The position numbers were made by a program, and so were the translations under genes. The notes below the pieces were generated by a model, which was given only the letters and a program-made list of their open reading frames with translations, searched no databases and was not told the origin of the DNA. From Isotricha intestinalis (taxonomy: Eukaryota > Ciliophora > Litostomatea > Vestibuliferida > Isotrichidae), in assembly GCA_023807065.1 (NCBI GenBank), contig JAJJLU010000614.1, positions 1-27,126 of the forward strand: a DNA stretch of 27,126 nucleotides, in the 5' to 3' direction. Shown here piece after piece: positions 1 to 8,767 of this stretch. Every line of letters starts with the position of its first letter. The stretch's first letter is position 1.

Positions 1-720
1 CAATCTTCCTATGATTTCTAAAAACACAAAGAAAATGATATATTAAATATTTATTTAATTAAAATTATTTGAAAATAAATCATACAATAAATTATATGTA
101 ATTTAAATTATAATAATGATTTTTCATTATTAAATAATTGTTATAAATATTATGTTTCTAATCTTTCAATTATTTCTTTTTTATTTATTTCTGCTATTTT
201 CATTATATTTTAAACAATTATCTTTGTATATCATTTTTTTCATATAATTCAATTAAATCTCTTTTTGATAACATGCATTATAAAATATTTTATTATGAAA
301 TTTATGATTACATTTATTACAAAAATTTCTTTACAATTTACTCAAGATCTACATATAATTTATTATTGGTTATACATTGATAATTTATTTGATTTTCTTC
401 TAATATTTATGTATTTTAATATTTTATCTTTTTAAATTATATTTCTAATTGACTTTCTCTGATAATAATTAAAAATACTATATTAAATGTAAATAATTGT
501 TTTATAATTATGATAATAATAATTATTGTTTTTTCTTTTAATAAAAAAATAAATTATTTATTTCTTAAAAATAAAGAAATATTATTAAAATAATTTGATT
601 AAAAGTTTGAGATTGAATTTAAAAAAACATTTCAAGAATATATTTTTTATAATTGAAAGAAAAAATTTAATTCTCTTTTATTTAATTACTATACAATATT
701 TTTAATTTAATTATATTATT
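1..720. other. Left-edge noncoding stretch, extremely AT-rich
   Basis: No convincing gene is seen in either strand. Homopolymer A/T runs and stops fill all frames. The first twenty bases are less AT-rich than the rest and read in one + frame as a few codons followed by TAA at 19-21, so the very end of a gene cut off by the window edge is possible but cannot be supported. No telomere repeat is present at this end, so the chromosome continues to the left. A small Cys/His-containing reading on the minus strand near 243-320 is closed by stops on both sides. Confidence 0.6.
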
Positions 721-1245
721 TTAATTTTTATTTTCAACATTTTCTTTATATTCCCCAAGGTTATTTCCAGCAGGATAATAATTAACAACAACATAAATTT
801 TTCCTGATTTACTTTTTGCAATTCCAAAACCAACTTCTTTACTATTTTTCCAAACTAATTGAGTAAATCTAGAAGCATTAATAACACATTCACCTTTATT
901 AAAATCATAATTGTTAATTTCATTATAAAAATCATTTGTCATTTTTTCACCTGTAATATTATTATTATTAGATACAAAAATATTTTCTCCAATAATTTTA
1001 CCTTCTAATTCACATTGAGAATGATATTCTTCATTTTTATTTGCTAATTCTTCTGCAAAATTTTGAGCATAATTTTGTAATTTTTCTTCTATAATTAAAT
1101 TTTCTGCATGATGTTCATTTCTTAATTTATTATGTTGTTTTAATGCTTCTTCTATAAATTTATTTTTATTAACTTCTTTTATAAGCTGATTCGTTAAAAT
1201 ATTATTTTTTTTATTTTTTAAACTATTTATTTGAATGCATCCCAT
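721..1245 (-). CDS. CAP-domain (SCP/PR-1) protein, GAPR-1/GLIPR2-like, predicted N-terminally acylated
   Basis: A 174-residue CAP-superfamily protein most like the cytoplasmic, membrane-anchored GAPR-1 group. Visible hallmarks are HNKLRNEH (38-45), His75, GEN (86-88), the segment FYNEINNYDF (106-115), FTQLVWKNSKEVG (127-139) and YYPAGN (156-161). GAPR-1 shares the same order and the YNEI.NY.F and PAGN signatures. There is no signal peptide. The protein begins Met-Gly-Cys, which suggests N-myristoylation at Gly2 and palmitoylation at Cys3, as in membrane-tethered GAPR-1 (inference). The second metal-site histidine of the family, normally in the GHFTQ motif, is replaced by Arg126, so zinc binding may be lost or altered. 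GAPR-1 proteins bind acidic lipids and act at Golgi or other membranes; the role here is unproven. The start codon is the first ATG and lies 101 bp from the divergent neighbour's ATG. Stop is TAA. Confidence 0.88.
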   Translation of the reverse strand: MGCIQINSLKNKKNNILTNQLIKEVNKNKFIEEALKQHNKLRNEHHAENLIIEEKLQNYAQNFAEELANKNEEYHSQCELEGKIIGENIFVSNNNNITGEKMTNDFYNEINNYDFNKGECVINASRFTQLVWKNSKEVGFGIAKSKSGKIYVVVNYYPAGNNLGEYKENVENKN

Positions 1246-1346
1246 TAATTTTTTTCTTTTTTTTAAAAATCAAAAATAAATAAAAAATAATTATATTAAA
1301 AAATATATAATAATAAAAAAATTATAACTTATAAATCAAAAAAAAA
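1246..1346. promoter_or_regulatory. Short shared divergent promoter region
   Basis: Only 101 bp separate the ATG of the minus-strand CAP gene from the ATG of the plus-strand gene at 1347. It must hold both 5' leaders and both start regions. It is almost pure A/T with A-runs immediately before each ATG. No defined motif is recognisable by eye. Confidence 0.45.
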
Positions 1347-2456
1347 ATGGGAGATTCAAAAGTAATAGAAATGTTTGATTCAATTCCAAAATTTGATACA
1401 TATTCAAAATATAGTTATACTTTAGGAAGAATTTTTAAAAATAGTTCATTAAATACTTTAATAAGAGATTTAAAAAATCCAAAAAGATTTGATGATTTAG
1501 ATGATGGAAATCCCAAAAATCAGGAAAAAAATTTTACAGATAATATAGCAAATTTAGAAAGTCAAATAGCTGGAGTAAAAAATATAATAGATGAAGATGA
1601 AGATTATTTTGATGAAAAATATGATTTAAAAAATTTAAATAAGAAAAAGCAAAAAGAAGAAGAAGAAAATGGAAAAGAAAAAGAACCAATAACAATTGTT
1701 CATAGAAAAAAGAAAGTTCTTCCAGATAGTCCAGATCCATATAAATATCATCCTAATTATAATGCAATATATAAAAATATTCCTTCAGTAAAATTTAAAC
1801 TTCCTGTTGAAAGAAAACCACTTTTAAAAAAAATAAAAGAAGAAGAAAAAAATTCAAAAATATTAGATAAAAAAATAAAGTTAAAACCTATAAATCCAGA
1901 AAAAAAAAATTCAGTTTTAATAACAGATATAAATATAGAACATAATAATACTTCAAAAAATAATATAAGTACTCAAGTAAAAACAGAAGAATCAAAAGAA
2001 TTAGATAAAAGTAAAATTTCAACAAAAAAAAAAAAAGATCTTCCTCCAATAGATAAATCTAATCATGCTTTACGATTTTCACAGTATACTTGGAGAAAAT
2101 TTATTATTCCAGAACAAAATGAAAAAATATCTTATTTAGAACCTTTTGATTATCTTTCAAATATAGATAAAACTGTTGATTTTACAAAAATGCATTTTAG
2201 AAATGAAATGGATATGTTAAATAAAGCTAGTTTAGAAACTCCTTCTATTAATTATTATCATCCTAGTTATAAATTACTTGAAGAAAGAAGTCCTAAAGTT
2301 ATTTTTAGTCCAAGTTCTTTAAGAAAAAATAATAAAAGATATTTACTCAATAAATTATGGGCTTCTTATGATGTTACTCAAGAATATAAATTAGTTAATA
2401 ATGAAAAATTAGGTGAACCAAATTTTGATTATTTACAAATTAAAAATGAAAAATAA
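1347..2456 (+). CDS. Conserved-looking protein of unknown function, possibly cytoskeletal/ciliary
   Basis: A 369-residue protein without signal peptide or membrane segment. I do not recognise a named domain. Two related short motifs occur: YHPNYNAIYKNIPSVKF (134-150) near the middle and YHPSYKLLEERSPKVIF (304-320) near the C-terminus, each aromatic/proline-patterned (Y-H-P-x-Y, then P-x-V-x-F about eight residues later). Between them are a lysine/glutamate-rich linker (about 155-235) and a more conserved-looking block with HALRFSQYTWRKF (240-252) and YLEPFDY (263-269). An acidic, then basic, charged stretch lies at 83-124. Repeated proline/aromatic motifs of this kind are typical of axonemal or cortical microtubule-associated proteins of protists, but that is only an analogy. 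The A-run before the first ATG is typical of this genome. The gene converges with the ADP-ribosyltransferase gene, with a 177 bp gap. Stop is TAA. Confidence 0.75.
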   Translation: MGDSKVIEMFDSIPKFDTYSKYSYTLGRIFKNSSLNTLIRDLKNPKRFDDLDDGNPKNQEKNFTDNIANLESQIAGVKNIIDEDEDYFDEKYDLKNLNKKKQKEEEENGKEKEPITIVHRKKKVLPDSPDPYKYHPNYNAIYKNIPSVKFKLPVERKPLLKKIKEEEKNSKILDKKIKLKPINPEKKNSVLITDINIEHNNTSKNNISTQVKTEESKELDKSKISTKKKKDLPPIDKSNHALRFSQYTWRKFIIPEQNEKISYLEPFDYLSNIDKTVDFTKMHFRNEMDMLNKASLETPSINYYHPSYKLLEERSPKVIFSPSSLRKNNKRYLLNKLWASYDVTQEYKLVNNEKLGEPNFDYLQIKNEK

Positions 2457-2633
2457 ATTTATTTTTTTTTGACTTTGAATAATTCATTAAATTAATTAAA
2501 CAAGATTTTAATTGATAGTTATATTCTTTAACTTTTTCTTTTTATTTTTTTAGTCATTAGTTATTTGTTTTAAAATTAAAAGTATTAAATTTAGAATAAA
2601 AAATTAAAAATTCTTTTTATTTATTTAATTTAA

Positions 2634-4874
2634 CTAATCATCATCTTTCAAATTTAAAATATTTTGATCATCACAAGTGATTTTACATTTAGGATTAATT
2701 TTATTAAAAATCCAACTCATATCAGGTTCATTGTTGCTTTTAAATTGTTTAATATTTAAAGTGGTTAATGATTTACAACTGAAAAACATATAACTCATAT
2801 CATTAATATTAAGAAGATTAAAATTAGATAAATCTAATTCAATTAAACTAGAACAACCTCTAAACATACTACTCATAAAAAAAACATTAACAGTATTAAA
2901 ACTCGAAAGGTTAAGATTTTTTAAATTAGGACAATCTCTAAACATACCACTCATATCAGTAGCGCTTTGAGTATTAAAATCAGTAAAATCTATTGTTTCT
3001 AAGCTTTTACATCCATAAAACATATTATTCATATGCTCAACTTTACTAGCATTAAAACTAGATAAATCAATTTGAACTAATGAAGTACATTTTTCAAACA
3101 TTGAACTTATATTTGTAAGTAAAGTTTTAAAAAAAAATCTAAAAGCAAAAGCTCCTGTTGACGAAAAGGAATATTCAAATGTAAAATCTATTTTTTTATC
3201 TTCGAAATATATATCACATGAATTACTATTATTATTACCATTTTTATCAAATATACGAAATTTTGTATTTACAATATCTTCTGTAATTAAGTATTGAGCA
3301 AGAATAGAATTTTTTTTCCATTCTTCAGGAACATCTTTATATGCATCAAAAATACCTTTATTTTCTTCATTTTCTTTTTTTTCTTCTTTTGGAGGTTCTT
3401 CTTTTTTAACTTCAATTTTTGGAGGTTCTACTTTTTTAACTTCTGGCTTTTTATTTTCTTTCTTTTTTTGTTCAGGTTGTGGAATCTTCTTTTCTTCCTT
3501 TTTTGCCTTTGGAATTTCTGGTTGTTTTTCTTTTTCAATTTTTGGTTTTTCAGGTTCTTTATAATTAGGGTCAGTATATTTTCTAGTATCAAAATCAAAA
3601 GTATCATCTTTTATTTTTTTTTTGTCGATTACATCTGATTGTATTAAATCTTTAGCTAATTCAGAATCAGGAATCTTAGTTAAATCTTCTGGGATTATAT
3701 CTTTATATTTTCCTAAATATGATAATTTAATTAAATAATATTCAGTACTTCCTTCTTTTTTACTTGTGATTTCATTTACTTCAAAACTTGAAAAAGGGAA
3801 AAATACTACTTCTTCTTCTTTATAAAATGAATATGGTGTTATATTAGCATTCGAAGGATTATCTTTATCTATATCTTTAGATTTTTCTATTTCAAATAAT
3901 ACATTTGAAGTTCCTAAAGGAGGGTTAGATGACATAAATCTTTTAGCCACTCTTACCTCTTTACTGCATGATAGAAAAGATTTACAATAACAAATACAAT
4001 TCGGTAAATCTTTTTTTTTTTGTTTTAAACTTTCTTGAATTTGTTCAATTTCTTTATTACTTAAAACAGTTCCTCTAAATAATTGATCATTATTAAAAAT
4101 TTTTAAAGCTTTTTTTTTTAAACCTTCATAACAAACTTTAATATATGTATCAAAAGATTTATCTTTTCTAGCCATTAAAGTTGCATTCATATCTCTATAA
4201 AAAGTACTTTCAGCAGTATACATTCTTAACCAATATTTAACAAGAATTTCAATAGGTAATTCACTTTTAATATATAATATTTGATCAAGTAAATGATTTA
4301 TTTGATCTTTATTTGAGAATTTTTGCTTTAAATATTTAGTGAAATCAACAATTTCTTGATTATTTGTACCAGATAAAATTTTATTATAATAAAGAGGTAA
4401 TTTTAAATCTTCTGGACTTTTAATAAATTCAAAAACAAAACAATTAGGATCATAGGTTATTTTATCTTTATTTGATGGTTTAGGAGGAATAATTTTAGGA
4501 CATTTTAATTCTTTTTCAATGTTAAAAACAGAATCAAAAACCAATTTAGAATTAAAAAATGGATATTGCTCTAAATCTGAAGCTTTTTCTTCTACTTCTT
4601 TTAATGCTTTACATACAAAAACTATTACTTTTAACATTGCTGTCATTTTTAATATTATTTCATTTACTTTTTGAAAAAACATACGTGATATTTTATTATC
4701 TACTATTATTGTTATACATTCAAATTTTGTGTTTAAAATTTTGTTTATTAATTTTGATTCCACATTGTGAAAACCTGTAAATTTCATTTTTTCACGTCCA
4801 CAAAATCCACGTAGTTCTTTCTTAAACCATGTTTCAGTGGCTTCGGAATCTACCCAGACTACTTCGGAATTCAT
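2634..4874 (-). CDS. ADP-ribosyltransferase (R-S-E class, ART/PF01129-like) fused to BspA-type DUF285 repeats
   Basis: A 746-residue multidomain protein. Residues 1-130 look like an alternating beta/alpha, receiver-like domain (my inference). Residues about 190-370 show the ordered signature of arginine-type mono-ADP-ribosyltransferases: LFRGT (Arg267), the serine block SFLSCSKE (299-306), then FYKEEEVVFFPFSSFEV (350-366), whose E353-x-E355 would be the catalytic ExE pair. A Pro/Glu/Lys-rich linker fills about 435-507. Residues about 585-725 are five tandem DUF285 (PF03382, BspA-like) repeats of exactly 26 residues, with MF at 592, 618, 644, 670 and 696 and a pattern MFxxCxSLxxxDLSxFN. The ART domain would transfer ADP-ribose from NAD+ to protein side chains; the repeats would mediate binding. 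No signal peptide or membrane segment is visible, so the protein is likely intracellular. DUF285 is abundant in gut bacteria, so that part may have been acquired by transfer. Stop is TAG. Confidence 0.85.
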   Translation of the reverse strand: MNSEVVWVDSEATETWFKKELRGFCGREKMKFTGFHNVESKLINKILNTKFECITIIVDNKISRMFFQKVNEIILKMTAMLKVIVFVCKALKEVEEKASDLEQYPFFNSKLVFDSVFNIEKELKCPKIIPPKPSNKDKITYDPNCFVFEFIKSPEDLKLPLYYNKILSGTNNQEIVDFTKYLKQKFSNKDQINHLLDQILYIKSELPIEILVKYWLRMYTAESTFYRDMNATLMARKDKSFDTYIKVCYEGLKKKALKIFNNDQLFRGTVLSNKEIEQIQESLKQKKKDLPNCICYCKSFLSCSKEVRVAKRFMSSNPPLGTSNVLFEIEKSKDIDKDNPSNANITPYSFYKEEEVVFFPFSSFEVNEITSKKEGSTEYYLIKLSYLGKYKDIIPEDLTKIPDSELAKDLIQSDVIDKKKIKDDTFDFDTRKYTDPNYKEPEKPKIEKEKQPEIPKAKKEEKKIPQPEQKKKENKKPEVKKVEPPKIEVKKEEPPKEEKKENEENKGIFDAYKDVPEEWKKNSILAQYLITEDIVNTKFRIFDKNGNNNSNSCDIYFEDKKIDFTFEYSFSSTGAFAFRFFFKTLLTNISSMFEKCTSLVQIDLSSFNASKVEHMNNMFYGCKSLETIDFTDFNTQSATDMSGMFRDCPNLKNLNLSSFNTVNVFFMSSMFRGCSSLIELDLSNFNLLNINDMSYMFFSCKSLTTLNIKQFKSNNEPDMSWIFNKINPKCKITCDDQNILNLKDDD

Positions 4875-5223
4875 TTTTTTTATATTTTTTTATTTATTAA
4901 AACTATTTATTTGAAATAAAGGGCTTAATAATTTATATTTTCTTATATTTTGTTTTTTTACTTTTCAATAATTTTATTTATTATTTTTTAATGATGTTTT
5001 TTTATGATTAATAAAATATTATTTCTTTATTTTTTAAAATACTGAAATATAAAAAAATAATAAAATTATGGTATTTATAATAATCAATTAAATTAAATTA
5101 GTTAATTTTATCAAATCTTATTTTATTAAAATTCATAAGTTCACGTATATTTCCAAATCATAAATGTTTGAATAAAAAAGAACGGTTGAAAGTCAAAAGA
5201 ATTTACTAATATACTGTTAAATT
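4875..5223. other. Intergenic region, promoter of the ADP-ribosyltransferase gene
   Basis: This is about 350 bp between the start of the ART-DUF285 gene and the stop of the MORN gene, both on the minus strand. It should hold the upstream gene's 3' UTR and the downstream gene's promoter. No ORF, tRNA or repeat is visible. Confidence 0.5.
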
Positions 5224-8200
5224 CTAACGAAATTTAGTTTTTTTCGAAGATTTTTTTCTTGAATCACCATAATATTTCTTTTTGGCATTATGAATAGAAT
5301 AATCCCATATATTAGAATTTAAATTATTTTTAATTTCAATTAAACCATATAACAAAAATTTTGCTTCTCTTTCTTTATCTATTTTATTATTAGACCAATA
5401 ACAAAAAAAAATACTATTATCATTTAAATAAATTTTACCCTTTCCGATTTTTTTATTATTTTTAAATTCTCCTTCAAAAATTCCTTCTTTATAATTATCA
5501 GAAAATAATTCTTCATTTTTTAATAAACTAATGCCTTTACCATCTTTAATTTTATTTTTAAAATCTCCATAATAAAAAGTATCTTTAAAATTTAGTTTTT
5601 TCATCTCACAAAGACTATTGATTAAAATTTTATTATTTTTAAATAAATTATAATCATATTCATTTGAACATAAAAGGCCTTTACCATTTTCAATATCATT
5701 ATCCCAATGACCTTCATAAATTATTCCATTTTTATATTTCATTATTCCTTCTCCTTTTTTACAACCTTTTTCATTACATTCTCCTTCATAAATATCATAT
5801 TTTTCTTTATCGTTGTTTTCTGTAAAATTTTTATCTAGAATATTTTTATTATAATAAGTAATAATTCCTTTAATAGGATAATTATTTTTAAAAATTCCTT
5901 TAAATAATCTATTATCTTTATATTTATAAATACCTTTTCCAAACATTAAATCATTTTGAAATTCACCTTCATAACTTTCTCCGTTTTTAAATATTAAAAT
6001 ACCATTACCATCTTTTTTTCCTTTTTTAAAATCTCCATTATATTTATCACCATTATAATATATTTCTTTTCCTTTCCCATGCTTTATTCCTTTATAAAAT
6101 TCACCTTCATAAATATTATTATTTTCTTTTAAATAACCTTTACCTTCTAATTCATCATTAACCCATTCTCCATTATATAAATAATCATTATATTCTAATT
6201 TACCTTTTCCTTCTCTTTTATCATTTACAAATTCACCTGTATAATTTCCATCAATGTCTTTATAATAAAAAACACCATTTTTTTCTTTTTTATCATTTAC
6301 ATAATTACCGTAATATTTATCACCATTTGAATATTCAAAAATACCATTTCCTTTTTTTAAATCATTTTTAAAAGAACCTACAAATTTATCTCCATTAAAA
6401 TAATTTATAGTTCCTCTTCCTTCTTTTAAATCATTTTTAAAATAACCTTTATATTCATCTCCATTATTATATTTATAAATTCCTTCTCCATCTTTTTTAT
6501 CGTTTTTAAAATATCCATTATATACATCTCCATTTTTATATCTTAAAATACCTTCACCTTCTTTTATATCATATATCCAATTACCCTCATATATATCTCC
6601 ATTATTATATATCATTTTTCCATATCCACTTTTCTTATTATTTATCCAATTACCGTCATATATATCTCCATTATTATATTCCATTTTTCCATTTCCTTCA
6701 ATTATATCATCTTTCCAATTTCCATCATATATATCTTTATTATTAAATATCATTTTCCCAATTCCTTCTTTTAAATTATTTTTCCAATTCCCATTATAAA
6801 ACCCACCATCTGAATATTCCATTTTCCCATATTTATCTCTTTCCATTTTATTATTCCAAAATCCTTCATATTTATCTCCATTTATATATTCAATATGTCC
6901 ATAATCACTAATTATATCTAAATTCCATATACTAGTATATTTGATTCCTTTTTCTTTTAAAGTTCCTTCTCCATGTTTTAAGTCATTTAACCAATTTCCA
7001 TTATAATTATCTCCATTAACATATTCAATTGAACCTTTTCCTTCTTTTTTATCATTAACAAAATGTCCATTATATATCTCACCATTAGAATATGTCATTA
7101 TTCCATCACCATATTTCTTAAAATTTAAATTGAAATTATTATTATTAAAATCTTTTCTTTCTACTAATATTTCTCCATTATATGATTCTCCATTTCTATA
7201 TAATAATTCTCCTTTGGCAAAATATTCATTTCCCCAAATTCCTTTAAATGAAATTAATTCTCCTGAATTAAATTTATATATTCCTTCTCCAACACTTTTA
7301 TCATTTTCAAAAGAACCAATGAATTCATCTCCATTATTATATTTCATTATTCCATAACCATGTCTATAATCATTTAACCAATTTCCCTTATATTCATCAT
7401 TATTATTATAGTTCATAATTCCTTCACCATTTTTTTTATCATTTAACCAATTTCCATTATATATATTTCCATTTGAATAAATCATTTTTCCATTTCCAGA
7501 TTTTAAATTTTTTTCCAAATTACCTTCATAATATCCACCATCTACATATTTAATTGTACTTTTTCCGTAAATTGCATTATTATTAAAACAACCAATTAAT
7601 TCATCTCCATTTTTATATTTATATGTACCTTTTCCAATAATTTCATCATTTACCCAATTTCCAAATATGATATCCCCATTTAAAAAAGTATATTTACCTT
7701 TTCCTTCTCTAATTTGATTAACCCAATTACCTTCAAATTTATCTCCATTATGATAATTCATGATACCATAACCTTCGATTAAATCATTATTGAAATTTCC
7801 TTCATAAATATCAGTGTTAATAAATCTAAAATTACCTTTTCCATTTTTTTTATCATTTTTCCATAATCCTTCGAAAATTTCTCCGTTAATATATTTCATA
7901 GAACCATGACCTTCTCTAATATTTTTATTCCAATTTCCATTATATTCATCTCCATTATTATATATCATTTTTCCTTCTCCATTCATTTCATTATTTTCCC
8001 AATTTCCAGCATATATATTTCCATTTTTAAATATCATTTTTCCATTGCCGTTTCTTCTCCCTAATAATAAATTTCCTTGATATTCATCTCCATTTCTATA
8101 TTTTATTTTATCAAAACCATTTGTTTCACTTTTAATTTTTTCCTTAGCTAATTCTTCAAAAATTTTATAAACACTATTATAATCTGTTGCTGAAATTTCT

Positions 8201-8625
8201 CCAAAAACTGCGTTTAATTTATCAGCATATTCTTTTCCAATTTCAGATGATACTTCTTTTTTATTTAAATCATTTTTATTTCCAACTATTCCAAAAATAA
8301 TTTCATCATTATTATATTCTAAAATTTTATTGTACCAATAATCTAATTGTTCAAAAGTATTTTTATTTGAAATATCATAAACTAATATTGCTATTTTTGT
8401 ATTTCTCATTAAAATATAATTTAAATTTTGATAATAGTATTGGGCTGAAGTTTCCCAAATTTCAAATTTAGTTATTTTATTTTGGACTTTTATATTTTTT
8501 AAAGATTTATTACATGATATTATTATATCTCCTAATTCATCGAAATATGATTCTTTAATTTGCTTTATTATTGAAGTTTTCCCAACTTTACTTTCTCCAA
8601 CAATAATTAATTTTGTTGTTTTCAT
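5224..8625 (-). CDS. Rab/Ras-like small GTPase fused to about 35 MORN repeats
   Basis: A 1133-residue protein. Residues 1-165 are a complete small-GTPase fold: P-loop GESKVGKTS (10-18), G4 NKND (116-119) and G5 EISAT (143-147). The G3 region reads WETSAQ (57-62) where WDTAGQ is canonical, so the Mg-coordinating Asp is Glu58 and the gamma-phosphate Gly is Ala61, while the Gln finger position (Gln62) remains. From about residue 175 almost to the C-terminus runs a tandem MORN array, period mostly 23 residues (69 nt), core pattern Y-x-N-G-D-x-Y-x-G-N-W-x-N-D-x-x-x-G-x-G. I count about 35 units by eye, including a few degenerate ones and two with insertions; the last 30 residues are a basic tail. 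MORN arrays bind acidic phospholipids or form extended dimers and scaffold membrane-cytoskeleton junctions in protists. The C-terminus has no CaaX or Rab cysteine pair, so membrane contact would come from the MORN part. Stop is TAG. Confidence 0.92.
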   Translation of the reverse strand: MKTTKLIIVGESKVGKTSIIKQIKESYFDELGDIIISCNKSLKNIKVQNKITKFEIWETSAQYYYQNLNYILMRNTKIAILVYDISNKNTFEQLDYWYNKILEYNNDEIIFGIVGNKNDLNKKEVSSEIGKEYADKLNAVFGEISATDYNSVYKIFEELAKEKIKSETNGFDKIKYRNGDEYQGNLLLGRRNGNGKMIFKNGNIYAGNWENNEMNGEGKMIYNNGDEYNGNWNKNIREGHGSMKYINGEIFEGLWKNDKKNGKGNFRFINTDIYEGNFNNDLIEGYGIMNYHNGDKFEGNWVNQIREGKGKYTFLNGDIIFGNWVNDEIIGKGTYKYKNGDELIGCFNNNAIYGKSTIKYVDGGYYEGNLEKNLKSGNGKMIYSNGNIYNGNWLNDKKNGEGIMNYNNNDEYKGNWLNDYRHGYGIMKYNNGDEFIGSFENDKSVGEGIYKFNSGELISFKGIWGNEYFAKGELLYRNGESYNGEILVERKDFNNNNFNLNFKKYGDGIMTYSNGEIYNGHFVNDKKEGKGSIEYVNGDNYNGNWLNDLKHGEGTLKEKGIKYTSIWNLDIISDYGHIEYINGDKYEGFWNNKMERDKYGKMEYSDGGFYNGNWKNNLKEGIGKMIFNNKDIYDGNWKDDIIEGNGKMEYNNGDIYDGNWINNKKSGYGKMIYNNGDIYEGNWIYDIKEGEGILRYKNGDVYNGYFKNDKKDGEGIYKYNNGDEYKGYFKNDLKEGRGTINYFNGDKFVGSFKNDLKKGNGIFEYSNGDKYYGNYVNDKKEKNGVFYYKDIDGNYTGEFVNDKREGKGKLEYNDYLYNGEWVNDELEGKGYLKENNNIYEGEFYKGIKHGKGKEIYYNGDKYNGDFKKGKKDGNGILIFKNGESYEGEFQNDLMFGKGIYKYKDNRLFKGIFKNNYPIKGIITYYNKNILDKNFTENNDKEKYDIYEGECNEKGCKKGEGIMKYKNGIIYEGHWDNDIENGKGLLCSNEYDYNLFKNNKILINSLCEMKKLNFKDTFYYGDFKNKIKDGKGISLLKNEELFSDNYKEGIFEGEFKNNKKIGKGKIYLNDNSIFFCYWSNNKIDKEREAKFLLYGLIEIKNNLNSNIWDYSIHNAKKKYYGDSRKKSSKKTKFR

Positions 8626-8767
8626 GACAATATATTTTTGAAAAAATATTTAATTAATACTATATTATTGAATTATCTTTTAACTTATATTTTTAATGAT
8701 ATAAATAATTTAAAAAAAAAGAGATTTTATTCTTTAAAAAAAAAAATTGTATTAAAATAATTTAAAT

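Noticed and set aside
243..320. Minus-strand reading RNFCNKCNHKFHNKIFYNAC, zinc-finger-like
   Set aside because: Only about 25 codons between stops, no start, and no extension on either side in any frame. It could be a gene remnant but is too short to call.
3294..3638. Plus-strand Phe-rich open frame opposite the ART linker
   Set aside because: It is the complement of the Lys/Glu/Pro-rich linker, so Phe/Trp/Ile composition is an automatic shadow of the real minus-strand gene.
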